Source: Oscillospiraceae bacterium
Lineage (GTDB): Bacteria > Bacillota > Clostridia > Oscillospirales > CAG-272
Length of the DNA stretch: 37,842 nucleotides
NCBI GenBank assembly: GCA_015064695.1
Contig: SVRS01000022.1
Span: 1 to 37,842, forward strand
Reading direction: 5' to 3'
Notes under the pieces: model-generated
The model's input: the letters and a program-made list of their open reading frames with translations, nothing else
Databases searched by the model: none
Told to the model about the DNA's origin: nothing
Shown here: positions 7,917 through 15,927 of the stretch, piece by piece
How the letters are laid out: each line of letters begins with the position of its first letter
Position numbering within the stretch: position 1 is the stretch's first letter
Position numbers and translations under genes: made by a program

Positions 7917-8072
7917 TCAATCCTCGTTCTGTGCCTTCTGTCGGTTGTTGTTCTGATTCTGATTGTTCTGCTGATTCTGGGAGTTGTTGTTCTGGTTCTG
8001 GTTCTGATTCTTGTTCTGATTACGGTTCTGATTCTGGTTCTGATTCTGGTTCTTGTTCTGATCGTTCTGCAT
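7917..8072 (-). CDS. 51-residue Asn/Gln-repeat protein
   Basis: ATG 8072 follows AAAGAAAGGAAG. It opens a 51-codon frame made almost entirely of alternating Q and N with a few K, R, D and S (begins MQNDQNKNQNQ, ends RQKAQNED). The frame stays open to TGA at 7919-7917. Codon choice varies (AAC/AAT, CAG throughout), as expected if the peptide rather than the DNA repeat is selected. Very short Q/N-rich proteins in spore formers include gamma-type small acid-soluble spore proteins, but the family motifs are not evident, so that link is only a possibility. A different frame over the same DNA gives an Arg-Thr repeat without a ribosome site and is rejected. The gene lies between an unknown membrane protein (123 bases) and pcrA (106 bases). 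Confidence 0.65.
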   Translation of the reverse strand: MQNDQNKNQNQNQNQNRNQNKNQNQNQNNNSQNQQNNQNQNNNRQKAQNED

Positions 8073-8195
8073 GATACGATGCTTCCTTTCTTTTTCCGCT
8101 GAGGGCGGGATATATACATAGCCTCAAGCTCCCATAGGCTTTCATGGGCTACGGTATCAGTATCGTCAAGGAAAGGGAGATTTATGCAAAAAAAA

Positions 8196-9710
8196 TCAAT
8201 CCTTCATCATATAACTGTATTCCATCTGCTCCGAGATTTCGGAGGTTGCGGAAACCAACGTGCCGATTAAAGCCGCACCAAAGCACAGGTCGAGGAACCA
8301 ATAGCCCTCGGTAACCACCTGGTACGCCGTGATCAGCAGGGTATACAGTGCGCTCGTCTCATGCATGCCGCTGATACCCAAGAGCATGTAGATATCCTGC
8401 TCGGCCAGAAGGGGCACGCCCACCCAGTGGAACAGGGTAGAAGCGGCCACCAATCCGGCGCACACCAGCACCCAAATCAGCTTGCGGCGGATCGTCTTGT
8501 GAATCGACTCATTCCGCTCAGCCACGTAAGAGGAACCCTCTCTGTAGGCATGAAGGCCCGTATATTTCTTGACCATGCGATTCAGACGAATCAGAATCAA
8601 TCCCACGGTCAGCAAAAACAGGGATACAGTCAAAAATTGCAACAACACGGTGGTGTGCCAATGGACATACAATACGGAATCGCGGAAAATATCCGTCATA
8701 TCGTTCATGCTGAAATATGTCAGCTGCATCACCCACGTCACGGCCGACAGTACCGTATAGGCGACTGCGGCAACACATGCGGGCACATTCTTCCCCGCAT
8801 AGCGGCGAAGGGATATTACGGACAGGAGCATCAGCACGCCCGCCGTGAAGTCGGGAATCATATTGATGCCGTCCAGATAGAAATCCAAGGAAAGAGCGGC
8901 GCCCACGATCAGGCTCACCATGGAAAAGCGAACCGACCGCATGGCCCACATATCGTGGCGGGTCAGCACCTCGGCGCGGTATTTCTCGGTCAACCGCTCA
9001 AAGAAGGGCTTGTCCCCCTTGAGGCGGCGGATGAAGCGAATCGTGCAGATCAGCCAGATCACACCCAGCACCAAGGAAACCGCTATTCCCATCAAGCGGA
9101 AAAGGCCAACAAAATTATAGTATTGTGTTCCGGTTCCCAGCTCAGCGCCGCCCTTCTCATGGCTCAACACCGTAATTTCGGGGAGCACAGCTAAGATCTC
9201 CCGCAGAATAAAGAACAGGGTGGTGAAGGTTGTGTAGCGCTCGGTTATGTTACGGGAGCGAAGCCCTCCGCTCTTATTGCGCCGTGAAAACATAACGGTC
9301 GCATCTGCCCGCGAGCCCAGGTACAAAAGACCTCCGCTGAAATTCCTCCATGCAGGAACCAGCACGATGCAATTCAGCACGGCCAGAGTAAACAGAGCCA
9401 ATAGCATGAACACAGGCTGCTCCGAGGAGGATACGAAGCCAAAGGCCAAAAACATCGCCACAAAGCGCGCGATGCCCACCAACGCCAGATTTCGCATTCC
9501 ACGCAAGGCCTCGGAGAGGCGGTCATCCAAATCCGCCAGGCGATATAGTCCCAGCAGAATGAACAGGTACCCCAAGCAATCGGGAAGCAGGTCAATGATA
9601 CCGATGTAGGGGTCAAAGAGGAACCAGGCTCCCGCCGTTATGCAGCCGATTCCCAGGTAGCGGTTGAGCTTCCTTTCGCGGGAAGAAGTTGGAGTAAGAT
9701 TCATAAGCAT
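8196..9710 (-). CDS. Unknown multi-pass membrane protein
   Basis: 504 residues with about ten hydrophobic segments, starting near residue 20 (YLGIGCITAGAWFLFDPYIGIIDLLPDCLGYLFILLGLY). Two similar segments carry a D/N-x-IPDF or DLLPD motif followed by a G-x-L-x-LL helix (near residue 38, and again at GINMIPDFTAGVLMLLSVISL), hinting at an internal duplication. Basic cytoplasmic loops connect the helices. I do not recognise the family. The start could be ATG 9710 or ATG 9704 two codons on; neither has a strong ribosome site, although GGCGGG is close. It lies 43 bases after another unknown membrane-protein gene downstream of secA. Confidence 0.65.
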   Translation of the reverse strand: MLMNLTPTSSRERKLNRYLGIGCITAGAWFLFDPYIGIIDLLPDCLGYLFILLGLYRLADLDDRLSEALRGMRNLALVGIARFVAMFLAFGFVSSSEQPVFMLLALFTLAVLNCIVLVPAWRNFSGGLLYLGSRADATVMFSRRNKSGGLRSRNITERYTTFTTLFFILREILAVLPEITVLSHEKGGAELGTGTQYYNFVGLFRLMGIAVSLVLGVIWLICTIRFIRRLKGDKPFFERLTEKYRAEVLTRHDMWAMRSVRFSMVSLIVGAALSLDFYLDGINMIPDFTAGVLMLLSVISLRRYAGKNVPACVAAVAYTVLSAVTWVMQLTYFSMNDMTDIFRDSVLYVHWHTTVLLQFLTVSLFLLTVGLILIRLNRMVKKYTGLHAYREGSSYVAERNESIHKTIRRKLIWVLVCAGLVAASTLFHWVGVPLLAEQDIYMLLGISGMHETSALYTLLITAYQVVTEGYWFLDLCFGAALIGTLVSATSEISEQMEYSYMMKD

Positions 9711-9753
9711 GACCCGCCGGGGCGGCCCTTTCTATAGAGTAAGCAGAATACAT

Positions 9754-10485
9754 TCACTTTTTCTTTTTGTGGTGACGGTTGTTGTTCTTAGCCGAGAATT
9801 TCTGATTGCTTTCCTGTTGCTTACGTTCAAATTCCAACCGCGCCTGCTCATTCTTTTCGTCCAGCTTGCGGTTGATATCGTTGATGAACTTAAAGCGAGA
9901 GGGCTTGGATGGTTTTCCGAACTCCTCGCCTGCAGGGCAGATAGCCGAAAAGCAACCGTACAGGCACCAGCTGTTGAGGAAATAGACCACCAGCAGGTAC
10001 AAAAACAGTACTCTGGGAAGGGTTCCGTTTCCGGCCGTAGCCAAAACGGGAACTGTCAGAAGGATCATCTGAGCAAGCCCCCAAATTCCCGTGAAGATCA
10101 TATTACGGTAGCCCCGCAGGCGGTGCTTGTCCAGGCCCACAGAGGCGGCCAGCTCAGCGGAGGACCACAAAGCTACCAAGGTAAAGCCCAGCTCAGAGAT
10201 ATAGCGCACCCATTCGATCAGAGTATTGGCCAAGCCATCGTGAAGAGGAAGCCCCCACAAAAAGATATTGTCCATCACGCGCAGGGCATAGAAAATCGCC
10301 ATTAGGCCGTAGGAAGCAACGAAGGGGTAGAGCCAGCTGAAGCGAGGATTGTAATCCTTCAGCCCGCTGATGGCCTTGGAGGCCACCAGCGCGGAGATGA
10401 TGTAGGTGGCAAAGCAGTAATCACCGATGGCCACCGACATGAAGGACAGGAGAAAATACGAACAAAGGAGTAATCCAAAGCCCAT
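9754..10485 (-). CDS. Unknown membrane protein with basic coiled-coil tail
   Basis: 243 residues. Five or six hydrophobic helices occupy residues 1-185, and the C-terminal about 55 residues form a highly charged helix (KFINDINRKLDEKNEQARLEF) ending in a Lys-rich stretch (NNNRHHKKKK), which would lie in the cytoplasm near nucleic acid or phospholipid. It starts 14 bases after the secA stop with GGGAGG seven bases upstream, so it is very likely co-transcribed with secA. No family recognised. Its position makes an envelope role plausible, but that is only inferred. Confidence 0.7.
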   Translation of the reverse strand: MGFGLLLCSYFLLSFMSVAIGDYCFATYIISALVASKAISGLKDYNPRFSWLYPFVASYGLMAIFYALRVMDNIFLWGLPLHDGLANTLIEWVRYISELGFTLVALWSSAELAASVGLDKHRLRGYRNMIFTGIWGLAQMILLTVPVLATAGNGTLPRVLFLYLLVVYFLNSWCLYGCFSAICPAGEEFGKPSKPSRFKFINDINRKLDEKNEQARLEFERKQQESNQKFSAKNNNRHHKKKK

Positions 10486-10499
10486 AGTGAGCCTCCCGA

Positions 10500-13268
10500 T
10501 CAGGCGTTGTTCCCTGCCGCAGGATTAGCACCGCAGCAGTTCTTGTACTTCTTACCCGAACCGCAGGGGCAGGGGTCGTTGCGCCCCACCTTAACGGAAC
10601 GCTTAGGGGTCAGAACCACCTTCTTAGCCGAGGGCTTGGCTCCTCCCTCAAATCCCTCCTCCAGCGGCTTGGCCACCTGTACGCGGACAACCTCCTGCTG
10701 GGGCTTGGGAATAACGGTCAGCAATGCGCGGACGGTTCTGTCGCGAATCTCGGCCACCATGGCGTCGAACATATCCGCACCTACCATACGGTATTCGGTA
10801 ACGGGATCGCGGTGGGCGTAGGCCTGAAGACCGATATTCCCCTTCAGATCGTCCATGGCATCGATATGATCCATCCAGCCGCGGTCTACGTTCTGGAGCA
10901 GGATGGCGCGCTCCACCTCGCGGAATCGCTCGGGCGTAAACATCTCCTCCCGCTCGCGGATACGTGCCTCGGCTCTGTCAAAGAGCATCTTAGTCACATC
11001 CTCACGGGTAAGGGTCTTCAGCTCGTTTTCGGTATAGTGGAAATCCTCGTCGGTACAGAGGTATCCCATCAGCTCAGCGCGCAGGCCGGCGAAATCCCAC
11101 TCGGCGGCACTTCCTTCGGAGGTGTGACTCAGCACAGCCGTCTCAACGGTTCCGCGGATCATGTTCATCATGGTCTCGGACAAGTCACTGTCATCCAATA
11201 CAGACTGTCTCTGCTTGTAAATGATGGTTCTCTGCTGGTTCATGACGTCGTCGTAGGACAGCACGTACTTACGGCGTTTGAAGTTGTTATCCTCAATGCG
11301 CTTTTGAGCAGTCTCGATGGTGTTTGAGAGCATACCCGCCTCAATGGGCGTATCCTCGTCCAAGCCCAGACGGTCAATGATGGAAACGATGCGCTCGTTG
11401 TTGCCGAACAGACGCATGAGATCATCCTCCAAGGACAGGAAGAAGCGGGACTCACCGGGATCGCCCTGACGGCCCGAACGGCCGCGGAGCTGATTGTCGA
11501 TACGGCGGGACTCGTGGCGCTCGGTACCCAGAATGAACAGACCGCCTGCGGCGCGTACCTTCTCGGCCTCGGGAGCGATTTCAGCCTTATGCTGCTCGTA
11601 CAGCTCCTTATACTGACGGCGCACACCCAGGATGGACTCATCGTCGGTATCGGCAGTACCGGTAGCCTGCACGATAAGGCCCTCGTCAATACCCATGGCA
11701 CGAAGATCCGACTTCGCCATATACTCGGGGTTACCACCCAGCATGATATCGGTACCGCGTCCCGCCATATTGGTGGAAATGGTCACGGAGCCGGACTTAC
11801 CGGCCTGGGCCACGATCTCCGCCTCCTTAGCATGGAACTTTGCATTCAGCACGGTGTGAGGGATCCCGGCCTTCTTGAGCATGTAGGACAGCTCCTCAGA
11901 CTTGTCAATAGAAACCGTACCCACCAGCACGGGCTGTCCACGGTCGTAGCACTCACGGACCTGAGCTACCACGGCACGATATTTTCCCGCCTTAGTCTTA
12001 TACACGGCGTCGTCATGATCCTCACGGATCATGGGCTTGTTGGTGGGAACCTCCACTACGTCGAGCTGGTAAATCTCCCGGAATTCATTCTCCTCGGTCA
12101 TGGCGGTACCCGTCATACCCGAGAGCTTCTTGTACATACGGAAATAGTTCTGGAAGGTAATGGTAGCCAGGGTCTTGTTCTCCTTCTGTACCGTCACTCC
12201 TTCCTTGGCCTCGATAGCCTGGTGGAGACCGTCCGAGAATCGGCGGCCGGGCATAAGACGGCCGGTGAAGGCATCGACGATCATAACGCCCTCGTCATTG
12301 ACCACGTAGTCCACGTCCAGCTTCATGCAGCCGTGAGCCTTGATGGCCTGGTTGATGTGGTGCGCCAGAGTGGCGTTCTCCACGTCTGTGTAGTTCTCGA
12401 TCCCGAAGAAGGATTCCGCACGCTTGGCGCCGCGGGGTGTCAGCACGGCGGTGTTCGCCTTCTCGTCCACGATGTAGTCCGCATCGATATCATCCTGCTC
12501 CTCCTTGGCATCGATCTCCTTGACCACATGCTTCTTGAGGGTACGCACAAACTTATCGGCGCGATCGTATAGATCGGTGGGGGTATCGCCCTCACCCGAA
12601 ATGATCAGAGGAGTGCGAGCCTCGTCGATGAGAATGGAATCCACCTCGTCCACGATGGCGAAGGCGTGGCCGCGCTGAACCAGGCGGGATTTGTAGACCA
12701 CCATATTATCACGGAGGTAATCGAAGCCAAACTCATTGTTGGTGCCGTAGGTAATATCGGCGTTGTAGGCCTCCTGCTTTTGAGCCGGAGTCATACCATG
12801 CACGACCAGACCCGTTTTCAGGCCCAAGAAGCCGTAGACCTTCCCCATTTCCTCAGCATCACGGGATGCCAGGTAATCGTTCACGGTAACGATGTGAACA
12901 CCCTCGCCGGCAAGAGCGTTGAGGTAGGCGGGCATAGTGGCCACAAGGGTCTTACCTTCACCCGTTTTCATCTCAGCGATACGACCCTGATGCAGTATGA
13001 TACCGCCGATGAGCTGCACGTGGAAGGGACGCTTCCCCAGCACACGCTCGTCCGCCTCGCGGACGGCCGCAAAAGCCTCCGGCAAGATATCATCCAGAGT
13101 CTCACCGACGATGAGGCGTTTTTTGAATATATCAGTCATGCCGCGCAGCTCGTCATCGGACATGCTCTTGTACGTAGTAGCTAATGCTTCGATCTTAGCG
13201 GCAATCTTCTCCAGCTTCTTAACCTGGTGATCGCTGTAAGAGCCGAAAATCTTGGTCATAATACCCAT
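10500..13268 (-). CDS. secA: Preprotein translocase ATPase SecA
   Basis: 922 residues, normal for SecA, the motor that pushes preproteins through SecYEG. Visible in order: the N-terminal linker and DEAD motor (GGIILHQGRIAEMKTGEGKT, VDEVDSILIDEARTPLIIS), the preprotein cross-linking domain, the second motor half (TISTNMAGRGTDIMLGGNPE, GLFILGTERHESRRIDNQLRGR), helical scaffold and wing domains, and the C-terminal zinc-binding SEC-C tail (GRNDPCPCGSGKKYKNCC), which binds SecB or ribosomes. Start: ATG 13268 (MGIMTKIFG) has AAAGGAA at good distance; MTKIFG three codons later is possible. It is the first gene of a minus-strand cluster with its own promoter. Confidence 0.97.
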   Translation of the reverse strand: MGIMTKIFGSYSDHQVKKLEKIAAKIEALATTYKSMSDDELRGMTDIFKKRLIVGETLDDILPEAFAAVREADERVLGKRPFHVQLIGGIILHQGRIAEMKTGEGKTLVATMPAYLNALAGEGVHIVTVNDYLASRDAEEMGKVYGFLGLKTGLVVHGMTPAQKQEAYNADITYGTNNEFGFDYLRDNMVVYKSRLVQRGHAFAIVDEVDSILIDEARTPLIISGEGDTPTDLYDRADKFVRTLKKHVVKEIDAKEEQDDIDADYIVDEKANTAVLTPRGAKRAESFFGIENYTDVENATLAHHINQAIKAHGCMKLDVDYVVNDEGVMIVDAFTGRLMPGRRFSDGLHQAIEAKEGVTVQKENKTLATITFQNYFRMYKKLSGMTGTAMTEENEFREIYQLDVVEVPTNKPMIREDHDDAVYKTKAGKYRAVVAQVRECYDRGQPVLVGTVSIDKSEELSYMLKKAGIPHTVLNAKFHAKEAEIVAQAGKSGSVTISTNMAGRGTDIMLGGNPEYMAKSDLRAMGIDEGLIVQATGTADTDDESILGVRRQYKELYEQHKAEIAPEAEKVRAAGGLFILGTERHESRRIDNQLRGRSGRQGDPGESRFFLSLEDDLMRLFGNNERIVSIIDRLGLDEDTPIEAGMLSNTIETAQKRIEDNNFKRRKYVLSYDDVMNQQRTIIYKQRQSVLDDSDLSETMMNMIRGTVETAVLSHTSEGSAAEWDFAGLRAELMGYLCTDEDFHYTENELKTLTREDVTKMLFDRAEARIREREEMFTPERFREVERAILLQNVDRGWMDHIDAMDDLKGNIGLQAYAHRDPVTEYRMVGADMFDAMVAEIRDRTVRALLTVIPKPQQEVVRVQVAKPLEEGFEGGAKPSAKKVVLTPKRSVKVGRNDPCPCGSGKKYKNCCGANPAAGNNA

Positions 13269-13341
13269 TGTGTGAAATTCCTTTCTTTTACTGCTCATGC
13301 GTATATATAAGAATACGGATGCATCAAGCAATTCTCCTTAT

Positions 13342-13371
13342 ATTATACTATAAACAGCGAAAAAATATCAA
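13342..13371 (-). promoter_or_regulatory. Promoter of secA
   Basis: On the minus strand TTGATA (13371-13366) and TATAAT (13347-13342) are separated by 18 bases, about 75 bases before the secA start. It is back-to-back with the trmL promoter, leaving about 28 bases between the two -35 boxes. Confidence 0.75.
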
Positions 13372-13399
13372 TGTTTATTTGTAAATTTTCAGATAATAC

Positions 13400-13428
13400 T
13401 TGAAAAAATGACGGCATTGTATTATAAT
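13400..13428 (+). promoter_or_regulatory. Promoter of trmL-mnmA operon
   Basis: TTGAAA at 13400-13405 and TATAAT at 13423-13428 with a 17-base spacer, 55 bases before the trmL start. Confidence 0.8.
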
Positions 13429-13483
13429 TGAAGCAGTATTTTTCCAAAACGGGGACAATTTCCCATCAGCGAAAGGATTTTCC

Positions 13484-13996
13484 ATGCCTCACATTCACAT
13501 TGTACTTCACGAACCCGAAATTCCACAGAACACCGGCAACATCGCCCGTACCTGCGCGACCACCGGCGCTTCCCTTCACCTCATCCGCCCCCTGGGCTTT
13601 ACCATTGACGACAAGAAAATGAAACGAGCCGGCTTGGACTACTGGGATAAGCTGGACGTCCACTTCTACGATGGGCTGGAGGATTTCTACGATCAGCATC
13701 CGGGTGCTTCGGTGTACTATTTCACCACAAAGGCCCAACACCGCCACATCGACGTAGACTATCCCGAAGAGGTCTTCCTCATGTTCGGCAAGGAGACCCG
13801 CGGCCTTCCCGAGGATCTGCTATTTGCCCATCCCGACACCTGTGTCCGCATTCCCATGCGCAATCACCTGCGGTCTCTGAATCTGTCCAATTCGGTGGCT
13901 ATCGCGGTGTATGAGGTTCTGCGGCAGTATGATTTTGAGGGATTGCAAACAGAAGGACAGCTGACGACTCATATCTGGGGAGAGGGGCAACTGTAA
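13484..13996 (+). CDS. trmL: tRNA (cytidine/uridine-34 2'-O)-methyltransferase TrmL
   Basis: 170 residues, a minimal SPOUT methyltransferase. The family hallmarks are present: IVLHEPEIPQNTGNIARTC at the N-terminus, LIRPLGF with DYWDKLDV, the knot glycine loop MFGKETRGLPEDLL and the SAM-binding C-terminal knot RIPMRNHLRSLNLSNSVAI. TrmL 2'-O-methylates the wobble base of tRNA-Leu isoacceptors using SAM, in the cytoplasm. The ribosome site is AAAGGA seven bases before ATG. It is the first gene of a three-gene operon ending in mnmA, another wobble-position tRNA-modifying enzyme, so the operon is themed on anticodon modification. Confidence 0.93.
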   Translation: MPHIHIVLHEPEIPQNTGNIARTCATTGASLHLIRPLGFTIDDKKMKRAGLDYWDKLDVHFYDGLEDFYDQHPGASVYYFTTKAQHRHIDVDYPEEVFLMFGKETRGLPEDLLFAHPDTCVRIPMRNHLRSLNLSNSVAIAVYEVLRQYDFEGLQTEGQLTTHIWGEGQL

Positions 13997-14019
13997 AAAA
14001 TGCCAAAGGAGGATCAAAT

Positions 14020-14709
14020 ATGAGTGTTTCAAAATGCTTCGCGCACGAACACGTATACTGGATCGCCACGCCCGACGAGTTGGAAGCTCTGTTGATGCAA
14101 GAAGGCTTCCACCTTCTAATAGTAACCGCTCACGTTCCCATTGACTATACCGAAAGTCTCATTTCGGATTTTCTGAAGCCCTACCGCACTCTATACGAGC
14201 TTCTTTATGCGGGAAAACGGCTGACCTGGCAGGAGCATTGGCCTCTTTTTCACGATTATAATGTCACAAAGGATATTTCTCGCTGTGAATATGGAAATGT
14301 GCATACCTATCAGGGCAAGCGCTACAAGACGGCTGACTTTGATTATCATCAGCGAAGTACCAATATGGGTCCCTTCGTTCTGCACAAGGAAATCAAGAAG
14401 AACGGAAGCTTTTCCATCTCAAAGGCGTACTCCTACACGCAATTTCCCGAAAACGCCGCAGGTATTGAGTTTTCCTGCCCCACCAAACGCTATACGTGGG
14501 ATGATCCCGAGCCTGAAGCCAGTCTCAAGAACACCCTCGAATACGAGGATTTTCTGCTCATTAAGAGCCATATCCACGCCATCACCAAGCCCTTGAAAAT
14601 TCAAGCCGGAGAACGGCTCGTGAACACGGGCATCCGCATCAGCGAAGCGGCCAAAGGGGACGTGGGACAATTCTATTTTTTCTCGCATAACGGATTCACC
14701 ATACTGTAA
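14020..14709 (+). CDS. Unknown protein between trmL and mnmA
   Basis: 229 residues, soluble, with no signal peptide or membrane segment, rich in aromatic residues and His (HVYWIATPDELEALL, WQEHWPLFHDYNV, FDYHQRSTNMGPFV). I do not recognise the family. Translation signals are excellent (AAAGGAGGATCAAAT before the ATG); it begins 23 bases after trmL and stops 13 bases before mnmA, so it is clearly part of that operon. A role linked to translation is possible from position alone. Confidence 0.75.
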   Translation: MSVSKCFAHEHVYWIATPDELEALLMQEGFHLLIVTAHVPIDYTESLISDFLKPYRTLYELLYAGKRLTWQEHWPLFHDYNVTKDISRCEYGNVHTYQGKRYKTADFDYHQRSTNMGPFVLHKEIKKNGSFSISKAYSYTQFPENAAGIEFSCPTKRYTWDDPEPEASLKNTLEYEDFLLIKSHIHAITKPLKIQAGERLVNTGIRISEAAKGDVGQFYFFSHNGFTIL

Positions 14710-14722
14710 AGGAGCCATCATT

Positions 14723-15781
14723 ATGCCGAAAAACGTATTCGCTGCCATGAGCGGCGGTGTGGATTCCTCGGTAGCGGCTTACCTGCTTTTGCAGGCAGGC
14801 CATGACGTCACGGGAGCCACCATGACCCTGTACCGTCCCAACGGAGAGACAGGGGATACAAGTGACGTCACCGATGCTCGTGCCATCTGCCGAAAGCTGG
14901 GCATTCCCCACAAGACCTACGATATGGGAGAGGTTTTCTGCCGCCGTGTAATTGAGGATTTTATCCGTGTCTACGAGGAGGGCGGCACGCCCAATCCCTG
15001 CGTCACCTGCAACAAGACCATTAAATTCGGCGCTCTGTGGGATGCAGTCCGGGCAGACGGTGCCGAAATGCTTGCCACGGGCCACTACGCCCGCATTGTG
15101 CGGAACGGCGACCGATTCCTGCTTTACAAGGCAACCGACGAGCGCAAGGATCAATCCTACTTCTTGTGGCAGTTGCCCCGCGACCTCCTGTCCCGGATCC
15201 TGTTCCCTTTGGGAACCATGACCAAGCCCGAGATCCGTGATCTGGCCGCATCCCTGTCCTTTGAAACGGCTCACAAGAGTGACAGCCAGGATATCTGCTT
15301 CATTCCCGATGGAGATTACGCCGCCTTTCTGACTCGCTATACAGGACGGGAGCCCCTCCCCGGAGAGTACGTTTCGGAGGACGGACAGGTTCTGGGAAGT
15401 CATAAGGGCATCATACACTATACGGTGGGCCAGCGCAAGGGCCTCGGAGTTGCCTTTGGTCAACCTATGTTCGTCAAGTCGAAGGATCCCTTCAGCCGTC
15501 GGATCGTCCTCACCGTCAATGACCGCTTATTCGAGCGAGAGATCCGTGTATCCGATATAAATCTCCTGGCGACCAACCGTCTGGACACGCCCGTTCGCTG
15601 CGAGGTCAAGATTCGCTACAACCACAGAGGGGCTTCCGCCACGGTGATTCCAACCGGAGAGACAACCGCCCGCATCCTCTTTGACGAGCCTCAGAGAGCC
15701 CCCGCCGAGGGACAATCGGCAGTATTCTACGATGGCGACACCGTCCTGGGCGGCGGCATCATCCGTCAAAATCCCCTTTAA
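14723..15781 (+). CDS. mnmA: tRNA-specific 2-thiouridylase MnmA
   Basis: 352 residues, full length. The PP-loop SGGVDSSVAAYLL at the N-terminus binds ATP to activate U34 of tRNA-Lys, -Glu and -Gln, after which a persulfide on cysteine delivers sulfur. Both catalytic cysteines are present: NPCVTCNKTIKFG (about residue 93) and SDSQDICFIPDG (about residue 191). GHYARI, KDQSYFLW and HYTVGQRKGLG are further family blocks, and the C-terminal beta-barrel is complete. The ribosome site is AAAGGAGCC. Last gene of the trmL operon. No clear terminator follows; the next promoter begins about 70 bases downstream. Confidence 0.96.
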   Translation: MPKNVFAAMSGGVDSSVAAYLLLQAGHDVTGATMTLYRPNGETGDTSDVTDARAICRKLGIPHKTYDMGEVFCRRVIEDFIRVYEEGGTPNPCVTCNKTIKFGALWDAVRADGAEMLATGHYARIVRNGDRFLLYKATDERKDQSYFLWQLPRDLLSRILFPLGTMTKPEIRDLAASLSFETAHKSDSQDICFIPDGDYAAFLTRYTGREPLPGEYVSEDGQVLGSHKGIIHYTVGQRKGLGVAFGQPMFVKSKDPFSRRIVLTVNDRLFEREIRVSDINLLATNRLDTPVRCEVKIRYNHRGASATVIPTGETTARILFDEPQRAPAEGQSAVFYDGDTVLGGGIIRQNPL

Positions 15782-15848
15782 GCCCCTCCTGCCAAGACAA
15801 TTTTGCACATTTATACCTCAAAATCTTCCTTTACCTGCAAAAATCCCC

Positions 15849-15877
15849 TTTACAAACGGATATTTCCATGGTATAAT
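15849..15877 (+). promoter_or_regulatory. Promoter of the CHAP-protein gene
   Basis: TTTACA at 15849-15854 and TATAAT at 15872-15877 with a 17-base spacer. Transcription would begin near 15884, which excludes the in-frame ATG at 15883 and supports the start at 15928. Confidence 0.78.
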
Positions 15878-15927
15878 AGTGCATGGTTAGTAAACGAAAG
15901 GAAGGTACCCTCGGGTACGGTTTTTCC

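Noticed and set aside
7917..8072. CRISPR-like or satellite repeat
   Set aside because: The periodicity is 6 bases and follows Gln-Asn codons in one open frame with varying synonymous choices, so it is coding low complexity.
7889..8119. Arg-Thr repeat open frame (76 codons)
   Set aside because: It is a shifted frame of the Q/N repeat gene, with no ribosome site and an implausible composition.
11514..12572. 352-codon open frame opposite secA
   Set aside because: Antisense shadow of secA without translation signals.
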